DNA of 52,222 bases from positions 1 to 52,222 of the forward strand of contig JAKAHR010000025.1 in the NCBI GenBank assembly GCA_021825365.1, written 5' to 3'. The position numbers and the translations under genes were made by a program. Under the pieces are notes generated by a model that had not been told where the DNA came from, did not search any database, and worked only from the letters and a program-made list of their open reading frames with translations. This DNA comes from Nitrospirota bacterium (GTDB lineage: Bacteria > Nitrospirota > Thermodesulfovibrionia > Thermodesulfovibrionales > UBA6898). Below, piece after piece: positions 17,098-23,597 of the stretch (position 1 is the first letter of the stretch; each line of letters begins with the position of its first letter).

Positions 17098-17151
17098 TCA
17101 CGGAGAGATAACGAAATCGTCATCACCCTGTAATACCGCTGATGGCAAAAT
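17098..17151 (+). promoter_or_regulatory. Pho-box promoter D (four 11-bp repeats)
   Basis: Cores TCAC (17098), TAAC (17109), TCAT (17120) and TAAT (17131) are in exact 11-bp phase. CAAAAT (17146-17151), a 4/6 -10, starts 15 bp after the last core begins. It serves the EAL gene, leaving a leader of about 130 nt in which I see no recognisable riboswitch. The rest of the 280-bp gap before it (17008-17097) holds nothing evident. Confidence 0.7.
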
Positions 17152-17287
17152 ATCCCTGGTCGCTGGAAATGCCGAACTTCCGTCGAAGCGGTTCAGTTTG
17201 AAGCGATTTTAGGGCGCTGATCCCTGCCACACCCAGCGAAAACGCCAACAAAGATATAAATACCTTTTTATTGGAAAAGGAGCCGGC

Positions 17288-18106
17288 ATGGAGACCATAA
17301 ATGAACTCATGGGCAGCCAGGGCTGCAGAACAGACAGATTGGCAATTCTTACCCTTATCGACATGGGCGCCTTCGAGACGTTCTTTCAGCCCATTTACTC
17401 GATTACGCAGGCAGAGGTGTACGGGTTTGAGGCGCTCACACGATGCAGCGGCAGGCATTCATACGATATCGCCGGCCTGTTTGCGGCGGCAAAGGAAGAG
17501 AACCTAGTATCCAGACTCGATGTGGCGTGCAGGAGCAGCGCTCTCAGAAAGACGTCGCGTGAAGGTCTTCAGGGCAGGGCGGTTCTGATCTTCATAAACA
17601 TATGCCCCGAGACCCTCATGGATCCGGAACACAGGCCCGGGATAACTGATTCTCTGGCAGAGGAATACGGTATCCCCAAGGAAAAGATCGTCCTCGAAAT
17701 CACGGAGGAAAGCGCAATACACAATTATGACCTGTTCAGGCAGGCCATCTTTTATTACAAGCATCAGGGGTATAAGATAGCGATTGACGATTTCGGGGCA
17801 GGTTATGGCGGGCTTAAGATGCTCTCAATCATAGAGCCGGACTTCGTCAAGATCGACAGGCATTTCATATCGCAGATCGACAAGACCATGATCAAATTTA
17901 ATCTGGTGGAATCCGTGACCCATGTCTGCCGCCGCATGGGGATAAAGGTCATCGCCGAAGGGATAGAGCGTAGGGAGGAGCTGGATATCGTGACAGGATG
18001 CGGCATTGATCTGGCACAGGGATACTATCTGGCCAGGCCGTCGAGGCATGCGTTTATGAATGTCCCGTTGGGGTTGAGTGCCGGCAGACACATGAACCAG
18101 ACATAA
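17288..18106 (+). CDS. EAL-domain cyclic-di-GMP phosphodiesterase
   Basis: A 272-residue protein made of a single EAL domain, with no transmembrane or sensor domain. Catalytic landmarks are present: FQPIYS, GFEALTR (the EAL signature), FINICPETL, VLEITEES, IAIDDFGAGYGG, DFVKIDRHFI, VIAEGIER and LAQGYYLARPS. These are the metal-binding and catalytic residues of active c-di-GMP phosphodiesterases. Ribosome site AAAAGGAG precedes ATG 17288. Placed behind a Pho box, it would lower c-di-GMP when phosphate is scarce, a link described in Pseudomonas. Enzyme activity is inferred from motifs. Confidence 0.9.
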   Translation: METINELMGSQGCRTDRLAILTLIDMGAFETFFQPIYSITQAEVYGFEALTRCSGRHSYDIAGLFAAAKEENLVSRLDVACRSSALRKTSREGLQGRAVLIFINICPETLMDPEHRPGITDSLAEEYGIPKEKIVLEITEESAIHNYDLFRQAIFYYKHQGYKIAIDDFGAGYGGLKMLSIIEPDFVKIDRHFISQIDKTMIKFNLVESVTHVCRRMGIKVIAEGIERREELDIVTGCGIDLAQGYYLARPSRHAFMNVPLGLSAGRHMNQT

Positions 18107-18111
18107 AATAT

Positions 18112-18153
18112 TAATGCGGGCGTCACAATTCCTTAACGGCAGATGCTGATAAT
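18112..18153 (+). promoter_or_regulatory. Pho-box promoter E
   Basis: Cores TAAT (18112), TCAC (18123) and TAAC (18134) are 11 bp apart. GATAAT (18148-18153), 5/6 match to a -10, begins exactly 14 bp after the last core. It starts 6 bp beyond the EAL stop and drives the CBS-domain kinase genes. Confidence 0.72.
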
Positions 18154-18204
18154 AGGAAGTATGAAACAGTGGATTACATAATGGAAGAAGAAAGTTGAAA
18201 TGGC

Positions 18205-19434
18205 ATGGAACAGAGCATACATGACAATTCTCCTTCTGTAGGCAGCCTGATAACCACCGACATCTGCGTGCATCCGGCACTGCAGGTGAGAAGAGTGGTA
18301 GAAAGATTCTTCGAGTCTCCCGACGTGGACGCGGTGGCCGTGGTCGACGGACGGGAGGCGGTTGGCCTGGTGACAAGGACCAAGCTGCTCTTTTCCGTCT
18401 TCCGGAGATACGGGTTCGAACTCTACGGGAGGAAGCCTGTTATCATGATCGCGGACGCCGAGCCGCTTCACGTGTGCGAACACGAGCGCCTGGACGTCGC
18501 TATCGACAGGGCGCTGGCGAGGCCGTCACAAGACGTCTACGATGAGCTCATCATCACAGATGAGGAAGGCTACTACAAGGGGCTCCTGCCCGTCCGTCAC
18601 ATGATACTGCAGCAGAGCAGCCTCCTCGCAAACAGCATAGTCCAGCGCGAGATGGCGAACGAGCGGGCAAAGGAATTCGAGAAGGTCAATCACATAAAGT
18701 CGCAGTTCATAGCGAATGTTACCCACGAGCTGAGATCACCGGTCAATGCCATAATCGGCCTTGCCGAGCTGATGAAGATGTCCTGCGAAAAAGGCCACGT
18801 AGACCAGGTAAGGGACAGGCTCAGCCTCATCATGTCAGGTGCCACGCATCTGCGGGCGATCATCACCAACATACTGGACCTGTCGAAGATCGAGGCCGGC
18901 AGGATGGAGATCATAAACGAGGATTTCGACATCATGAGGACCATCAGGGAGGCGGCAGAGACCACAAGGGTCCTGCTCGGATCAAAGCCCGTTGATGTCC
19001 GCATCGACTCAGGCTTTCAGGAATTGACCGTCAGCTGCGACCCCGTCAAGGTAAAGCAGATCTTGACGAACCTGCTGGGGAATGCCGCCAAGTTCACGGA
19101 GCGGGGGACCATTATCATCAACCTGAGCAGTGTCGGCGATGCTCTGGTCATAGGTGTGGCGGACACAGGGATTGGCATAAGGGAGGAGGACATCGAGCGA
19201 CTCTTCGGCGCATTCAGCCAGGTGGGGGACGTCTCGACAAAGCGCCATGAAGGCACTGGCCTTGGACTCACCATAACGAAGAACCTGCTTCACATGATGG
19301 GAGGCTCCATCCGGCTTGCAAGTGAGTTCGGGCTGGGTACCAGATTCGAGGTTACGCTGCCGGTGAAAAAGAACATATCGAATCACAGGGAGGAACACAA
19401 TGAAGTCAAGCGGCAAGAAGATTCTCGTAATTGA
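18205..19434 (+). CDS. Soluble histidine kinase with N-terminal CBS-domain pair
   Basis: A 409-residue kinase with no membrane segment. Residues about 10-140 form two CBS-like repeats (VSGLITTDICVHPALQVRRVVERF-type start, ...VVDGREAVGLVTRTKLL...; DVAIDRALARPSQDVYDELIITDEEGYYKGLLPVRHM). A coiled linker (NSIVQREMANERAKEFEKVNHIKSQF) leads to HisKA with ANVTHELRSPVNAIIG (H174) and a HATPase (LLGNAAKF, VADTGIG, HEGTGLGLTITKNLLHMMGG). CBS pairs usually bind adenine nucleotides, so it may sense cellular energy. The last 35 bp overlap the receiver gene. The ribosome site before ATG 18205 is weak. Confidence 0.85.
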   Translation: MEQSIHDNSPSVGSLITTDICVHPALQVRRVVERFFESPDVDAVAVVDGREAVGLVTRTKLLFSVFRRYGFELYGRKPVIMIADAEPLHVCEHERLDVAIDRALARPSQDVYDELIITDEEGYYKGLLPVRHMILQQSSLLANSIVQREMANERAKEFEKVNHIKSQFIANVTHELRSPVNAIIGLAELMKMSCEKGHVDQVRDRLSLIMSGATHLRAIITNILDLSKIEAGRMEIINEDFDIMRTIREAAETTRVLLGSKPVDVRIDSGFQELTVSCDPVKVKQILTNLLGNAAKFTERGTIIINLSSVGDALVIGVADTGIGIREEDIERLFGAFSQVGDVSTKRHEGTGLGLTITKNLLHMMGGSIRLASEFGLGTRFEVTLPVKKNISNHREEHNEVKRQEDSRN

Positions 19435-19768
19435 CGACGATGCAAAACATCTGCTGACGGTGAAGGAAATCCTCGAGACGGAAGGGCATGCCATATACAC
19501 CCACAACCAGCCCTTCGGCTCTACGCACCTCGCCAAGATACTTAAGCCGGACCTGATCCTGCTGGATGTCAACATGCCCGGGCTCTCGGGCGACACCCTC
19601 TCAAAGCTCATGAGGTTCCATACCAACGCGCCGATCGTATTCTATTCATCCAACGATGAAGACAGCCTGCGGCAGATGGTCAGGTTCCATAACGTCAGGG
19701 GATACATATGCAAAGGAGACACCTACGGACTCAGGGAGAAGGTGGCGGATTTCCTGTCGCGGAATTAG
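19400..19768 (+). CDS. Single-domain response regulator (receiver only)
   Basis: A 122-residue receiver with no output domain. Acidic pocket IDDD (11-14), phospho-acceptor D56 in LLDVNMPG, and YICKGD with the conserved lysine near residue 105. Ribosome site AGGGAGG precedes ATG 19400; the gene overlaps the CBS kinase by 35 bp, so kinase and receiver are made together and presumably interact. It must act by protein contact or as a phosphate relay. Targets are unknown; the neighbouring EAL protein is one possibility. Confidence 0.88.
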   Translation: MKSSGKKILVIDDDAKHLLTVKEILETEGHAIYTHNQPFGSTHLAKILKPDLILLDVNMPGLSGDTLSKLMRFHTNAPIVFYSSNDEDSLRQMVRFHNVRGYICKGDTYGLREKVADFLSRN

Positions 19769-19834
19769 GAAACAGCGGTATTCCATGTGAGTGCCCGGGC
19801 CGCATGTCGGTCGTAAGCGAAGAGGGAGGAATAT

Positions 19835-20308
19835 ATGCGGAAAGTCGGCATGCAAAAGGCGAAAAGAATCGCCCTGGTTGCTCACGATAACATGAAAAGG
19901 GCACTCATGGAATGGGCGTTGTTTAATGCGGATGTGCTTTCCACCCACACCCTTTTCGCAACCGGCACTACCGGCAATCTCCTGTCTGAGGCCCTGTCGC
20001 TTCCGGTGCACTGTTTCAAAAGCGGCCCCTTGGGCGGAGACCAGCAGATCGGAGCGAAGATCTCGGAGGGGGGGATCGATATGGTGATCTTCTTCTGGGA
20101 CCCCCTGGAGCCTCATCCCCATGACGTCGATGTGAAGGCGCTCCTGAGGATCGCTGTTGTCTACAATGTTCCCATCGCCTGCAACCGGGCGACCGCGGAT
20201 TTCCTCATATCGTCACACCTGATACAGGAAGCATATGAGCGAATAGTTGAAGACTTCGACGCCGTTCAGGGTAAGAGAACGGCGGAGCTGCGCTCGGTCA
20301 AGGGATAA
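19835..20308 (+). CDS. mgsA: Methylglyoxal synthase
   Basis: A 157-residue protein that converts dihydroxyacetone phosphate to methylglyoxal plus inorganic phosphate. The family core is clear: IALVAHDNMKRALMEWA, LFATGTTGNLL (phosphate-binding), SGPLGGDQQIGAKISEGGIDMVIFFWDPLEPHPHDVDVKALLRIAVVYNVPIACNRATADFLISS. The aspartate of GGDQQ and the H and D of DPLEPHPHDVD are catalytic in the family. Start ATG 19835 has GGGAGGA five bases upstream. The enzyme bypasses lower glycolysis and frees Pi; in E. coli it is inhibited by phosphate, so its place downstream of the Pho-box E genes fits phosphate salvage. Confidence 0.95.
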   Translation: MRKVGMQKAKRIALVAHDNMKRALMEWALFNADVLSTHTLFATGTTGNLLSEALSLPVHCFKSGPLGGDQQIGAKISEGGIDMVIFFWDPLEPHPHDVDVKALLRIAVVYNVPIACNRATADFLISSHLIQEAYERIVEDFDAVQGKRTAELRSVKG

Positions 20309-20379
20309 TTCCGGTCTTTATGACCGTCGCGGGAACAGGACCGCCGGTTCTGTGTGCAAAGCCCGGCTTTTCATAGGCT

Positions 20380-20432
20380 TCACAAAATCTTAATACCATC
20401 CTCATAACCGTTTAACAGTCCCTGCATAGAAT
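20380..20432 (+). promoter_or_regulatory. Pho-box promoter F (four 11-bp repeats)
   Basis: Cores TCAC (20380), TAAT (20391), TCAT (20402) and TAAC (20413) lie in exact 11-bp phase. TAGAAT (20427-20432), 5/6 match to a -10, begins 14 bp after the last core. It precedes the secreted PHP lipoprotein. Confidence 0.78.
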
Positions 20433-20487
20433 ACATTCCACGGGGCGATGATCGCCCATAATCCATCAAAAAAGGGAGGAGAGAACA

Positions 20488-22053
20488 ATGAAGCAGATTC
20501 TGAGTTTGTTGCTTGCGCTGATGATGGCCGTCTCCGTGGCGGCATGCGGCGGCAGCGACCCTGTGGTAGCGGCAAATGATGGCAAATGGATAACAGGGGA
20601 TTTCCACACCCACACCTTTCTTACCGACGGCAGCCATAAGGAGGAGGACGTGGTGGGCCATGCCTTTGACGTTTACGGATTGGACTATATGATGAATTCC
20701 GAACACGGCGGCGCCTATGGCCGCGATACCCAGGGCAATCCCTGGGATCCCTCCAAGGTGACCATCCTCGGCGATACGGCGAAGGACAGCAGCGGAAATC
20801 CGCTCATGTGGCGATGGCAGTCGCTGAGGGACTTCTCTTACCCGCTTCTGTTCGGCCAGGGGGGGCTGCAGTCGAAGCATCAGGACAAGACCCTCATCCA
20901 GGGCGTCGAGTGGAATGTCCCGACCCACGAGCACGCCAGTGTCGGCATAGTCGCAGTTACGGATGGGAAACCGATCGCGAACTTCGAGTACCAGTTTGAC
21001 GGCGCCGACGCCGACAAGAGCCGGGCAGGCGAGGGTCTTGTCAAACAAAACGCCACCCATGCCGACGCAGTGGCCGGAGCTGCCTATCTGGAGAAGAATT
21101 ATACAGAGACCAGCTACTTCCTGCTGAACCATCCTTCACGGAAGCAGAAATACAAGGCCTCGGACATACGCGACTTCAATAATGCGTCTCCTCATGTGGC
21201 GTTCGGATTCGAGGGCATTCCAGGGCACCAGAAGGAGAAGGCTCGCGGCGGATATGACAGTACCTTCTATACCGATGCCGGCAATACCACCGTGGACCAG
21301 GCAAAGACCGACAAGGCCAGGACCTACGGGGGCGCGGATATCATGATCGCTAGGGTCGGAGGCCTGTGGGACAGCCTCCTTGGTGAGGGCAGAAGGTTCT
21401 TTGTGTTCGTGAATTCGGATTTTCACAGCTCTGCTGATGATGCGGACTTCTGGCCCGGTGAGTATGGCAAGACCTACATCTACGCAAAAGACAAATCCGC
21501 CCAGTCGGTGGTGGACGCCATGAGGTCCGGTAATGCCTTCGCAGTCCACGGCGACCTTATCAACGCCCTCGACTTTACGGTGTCAGCCCTGGGCTCCGCT
21601 CCTGCAACAATGGGCGAAGAGTTCACTGCCTCAAAAGGAAGTAACCTCTTGATCAAGGTAAGGTTCAAGAGTCCGGCCAGGAACAACAACGGAGACAAGC
21701 CTTCGGTGCATCATGTCGATCTTATAAGCGGAGATGTGACCGGCATCATTCAGCCGGGAGACGCGAAATATACGAGCGATACTAACTCCTCGACAAAAGT
21801 CATCAAGAGTTTCACGGCATCAGACTGGACAGTCGACGCGGAGGGTTATACGACCATGAGCTTCGTCATCTCAGGCGTCCAGAAGAGCATCTACCTGAGG
21901 CTGCGCGGAACGAACCTGGCCCCCAATACCCCAAATGAGACGGACAAGGACGGCAACCCGCTTAAGGATGAGCTTGCCGGACAGAACAATAAGGCCAAGG
22001 CCTATGCTGATCTCTGGTTCTACTCAAACCCCATATTCGTCAAGGTGAAGTAA
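20488..22053 (+). CDS. Secreted PHP-domain phosphoesterase lipoprotein
   Basis: A 521-residue exported protein. Residues 1-20 are a signal peptide with lipobox VAAC (C20), so it is probably membrane-anchored outside the cytoplasm. A PHP domain follows: WITGDFHTHTFLTDGSH, MMNSEHGGAYG, GVEWNVPTHEHAS, FLLNHPSR, and FFVFVNSDFHSS, which supply the usual His, Asp and Glu metal ligands. The C-terminal 150 residues (about 370-521) are beta-rich. A strong AAGGGAGGAG site precedes ATG 20488. Behind a Pho-box promoter it most likely releases Pi from environmental phosphoesters, the role alkaline phosphatases play elsewhere; no phoA or phoX is in the window. Substrate is inferred. Confidence 0.85.
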   Translation: MKQILSLLLALMMAVSVAACGGSDPVVAANDGKWITGDFHTHTFLTDGSHKEEDVVGHAFDVYGLDYMMNSEHGGAYGRDTQGNPWDPSKVTILGDTAKDSSGNPLMWRWQSLRDFSYPLLFGQGGLQSKHQDKTLIQGVEWNVPTHEHASVGIVAVTDGKPIANFEYQFDGADADKSRAGEGLVKQNATHADAVAGAAYLEKNYTETSYFLLNHPSRKQKYKASDIRDFNNASPHVAFGFEGIPGHQKEKARGGYDSTFYTDAGNTTVDQAKTDKARTYGGADIMIARVGGLWDSLLGEGRRFFVFVNSDFHSSADDADFWPGEYGKTYIYAKDKSAQSVVDAMRSGNAFAVHGDLINALDFTVSALGSAPATMGEEFTASKGSNLLIKVRFKSPARNNNGDKPSVHHVDLISGDVTGIIQPGDAKYTSDTNSSTKVIKSFTASDWTVDAEGYTTMSFVISGVQKSIYLRLRGTNLAPNTPNETDKDGNPLKDELAGQNNKAKAYADLWFYSNPIFVKVK

Positions 22054-22067
22054 CGCAGACTGCTGAC

Positions 22068-22104
22068 CCGGCGAGGGATCCGCGATATTCGGGGCCCTTG
22101 CCGG
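22068..22104 (+). terminator. Hairpin downstream of the secreted PHP gene
   Basis: CCGGCGAGGG (22068-22077) pairs with CCCTTGCCGG (22095-22104) with one G-U pair, followed by CTTCATT. The U-tract is poor. It sits 15 bp after the stop codon and just before Pho-box promoter G, separating the two units. Confidence 0.45.
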
Positions 22105-22109
22105 CTTCA

Positions 22110-22173
22110 TTACAGTGCCTTAATCTAAACTTAACATCAGCGACATGATCATTTAACACTTGGATGATACCCT
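22110..22173 (+). promoter_or_regulatory. Pho-box promoter G (degenerate)
   Basis: In-phase cores are TTAC (22110), TAAT (22121), TAAC (22132), ACAT (22143) and TAAC (22154); three fit T(A/C)A(C/T) and two deviate by one base. The -10 at +14 would be TACCCT (22168-22173), only 3/6, so the start point is uncertain. It precedes two small Cys-rich proteins and the hemerythrin-like gene. Confidence 0.6.
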
Positions 22174-22232
22174 AACATAGGAATAGGGACGAACCAGGGA
22201 ATGTGCAGAGCCGACAGTGAAAGGAGCGCAAA

Positions 22233-22409
22233 ATGAAGTGCATGGAGTTTCTGTCCGACCACTCCCGCTGCAGACGGGGTGTGCCGATCGCACGCCTTTT
22301 CAGGCATTACTTCTGCGAAGGCAATCACGTGAAATGCCCCCTTAGGAAGGTGGGGAAGATGGAAGAACGAAGGATGCAACATCTGACGATAATGAGGGCG
22401 GAAGCATGA
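22233..22409 (+). CDS. Small four-cysteine protein 3 (unknown family)
   Basis: A 58-residue protein too short for routine gene calls, read directly from the DNA: ATG 22233 with AAAGGAG upstream, stop at 22407-22409. Cysteines at 3, 13, 28 and 35 give C-x9-C-x14-C-x6-C-P, the motif of its three relatives. It is rich in His and Arg (RLFRHYFC, KMEERRMQH). The stop overlaps the next start (ATGA), so it is translated together with the related protein that follows. Function unknown. Confidence 0.6.
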   Translation: MKCMEFLSDHSRCRRGVPIARLFRHYFCEGNHVKCPLRKVGKMEERRMQHLTIMRAEA

Positions 22410-22600
22410 AATGCTCTCACCTCATCGCCCGCAGAAACAGATCGGAATGCTCTGCCCTTGAGGCGCCTTACACGCCGAGTCTCTTTGAGCTTTCGGAATA
22501 CTGCCGCACCGGCGGGCACAGGAAATGCCCTTTTTACATGAGGGGAATGGTCGCAGCGCCGGCACGCAGCGACGGTCTTGCCAGGCGGGTTTCCCTGTAG
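22406..22600 (+). CDS. Small four-cysteine protein 4 (unknown family)
   Basis: A 64-residue protein starting at ATG 22406, overlapping protein 3 by 4 bp. Both begin M-K-C. Cysteines 3, 15, 33 and 41 give C-x11-C-x17-C-x7-C-P-F-Y, the fullest form of the shared motif (YC ... KCPFY). The Cys pattern, size, and position behind Pho boxes tie it to the proteins at 16061, 16352 and 22233. I see no known domain; metal binding is the simplest guess. Confidence 0.6.
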   Translation: MKCSHLIARRNRSECSALEAPYTPSLFELSEYCRTGGHRKCPFYMRGMVAAPARSDGLARRVSL

Positions 22601-22630
22601 GGCATCGGCGTTAGGGGATGGGGAGCTGAT

Positions 22631-23257
22631 ATGCAGATGCCTTGCAGGGAAGATCTGCGGACCGGTGTGCCGGTAATCGATGATGGACACCTCGACCTGG
22701 TCTTGAGACTGGACAATCTGCGCTCGGCCATAAGGATGGGCGTGTGCCGATTCATTATCGAGGATACCCTAGCCTTTCTTGAAGACTATACAAGGCTCAA
22801 CTTCTGTCTCGAAGAACAATATATGGTGCCACACGATTATGCCGGAAGAGGCGAGCACATGGAGCAACATGCCAGGTTTGCGGAAGAGCTTCAGGGGATG
22901 CAGGAAGAACTGCGCAATATACAATCGTTGGGTATAAGCGGTTCGTATGAGCTCTCCGTCGAGACGGTCAAGATGATCGAGGACTGGATCCGTGACCACG
23001 TCAAGGCATACGACAGGGAACTGGGGGCGTTCCTCGGGCCATACGACTTAGATCATGACGCCATAGCATCGCCTTGTGCCGGCCTGCGAAGGTCTGCCCA
23101 GGGTATCATTACGATCTGCTCCATATGCCATGGGATTATATGCGAGAAAGGCATCCGGAAAGGACAGGAACACCCCGGCGTTGCAGCGAACGGTATTATC
23201 TATTCACACGGCCTTTGTTCCAGGTGTCTGCAGTCGCATTACGAAGACCTCTTTTGA
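22631..23257 (+). CDS. Hemerythrin-like protein with C-terminal CxxC module
   Basis: A 208-residue protein. Residues 10-137 follow the bacteriohemerythrin pattern: TGVPVIDDGH (H20), LNFCLEEQYM with E61, GEHMEQH (H76, H80) and WIRDHVKAYD (H123, D128). The usual His five residues before the EE pair is Asn57, so one diiron ligand is missing; O2 binding is doubtful. The tail (about 162-208) holds CSICHG...YSHGLCSRC, a paired CxxC module that recurs in the PAS protein at 39952-40560. Ribosome site GGGGAG precedes ATG 22631. It probably shares Pho-box promoter G. Confidence 0.72.
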   Translation: MQMPCREDLRTGVPVIDDGHLDLVLRLDNLRSAIRMGVCRFIIEDTLAFLEDYTRLNFCLEEQYMVPHDYAGRGEHMEQHARFAEELQGMQEELRNIQSLGISGSYELSVETVKMIEDWIRDHVKAYDRELGAFLGPYDLDHDAIASPCAGLRRSAQGIITICSICHGIICEKGIRKGQEHPGVAANGIIYSHGLCSRCLQSHYEDLF

Positions 23258-23303
23258 AAGAACGATCGACTCCTGGAGCATCCTGGATATCTTCTTTATA
23301 ATG

Positions 23304-23356
23304 TAAACTCCTTTTAATAATCATGTAACATTCAGCGTGATATCGTAAGGCATGAT
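23304..23356 (+). promoter_or_regulatory. Pho-box-like site H (upstream of pst)
   Basis: In-phase positions TAAA (23304), TAAT (23315), TAAC (23326), then GTGA (23337). Two fit the core and one is off by one base. Possible -10s are TATCGT (23341-23346) or CATGAT (23351-23356). It is the first of two sites in the 340-bp gap before pstS (23258-23597). Between the two sites I see no convincing gene; a 57-codon frame (23352-23525) lacks a ribosome site. Confidence 0.5.
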
Positions 23357-23522
23357 CCTTTCAGCACCGGACGCCGCAATCTTCATCATGTTGTCACGAC
23401 GGTATGTAAGTCTGGGGAGCCGATTTCTTCATTTTCATGCTTCATATGAGAGTGTCGGGAAGACCCAGGCTTCTGGAAGCGCTCCGGAGGAAATAAGTGA
23501 AAGGAGGGTGCTGAAGTGCATG

Positions 23523-23575
23523 TAATGCAATGTTAACCTTTCTGTAACACAATTGTAACAAAAGAGGTATATTCT
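23523..23575 (+). promoter_or_regulatory. Pho-box promoter I of pstSCAB-phoU (four 11-bp repeats)
   Basis: Cores TAAT (23523), TAAC (23534), TAAC (23545) and TAAC (23556) lie in exact 11-bp phase; this is the clearest site in the window. Overlapping -10 candidates are TATATT (23568-23573, 5/6) and TATTCT (23570-23575). Transcription would start near 23582, 16 bp before the pstS ATG and just upstream of its ribosome site. Confidence 0.82.
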
Positions 23576-23597
23576 AACTATGAACAAAGGAGGAAAC

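Noticed and set aside
17152..17287. Possible c-di-GMP riboswitch in the EAL leader
   Set aside because: The conserved GEMM core bases are not present.
23352..23525. 57-codon frame between the two pst Pho boxes
   Set aside because: No ribosome site, no motif, ends inside Pho box I.
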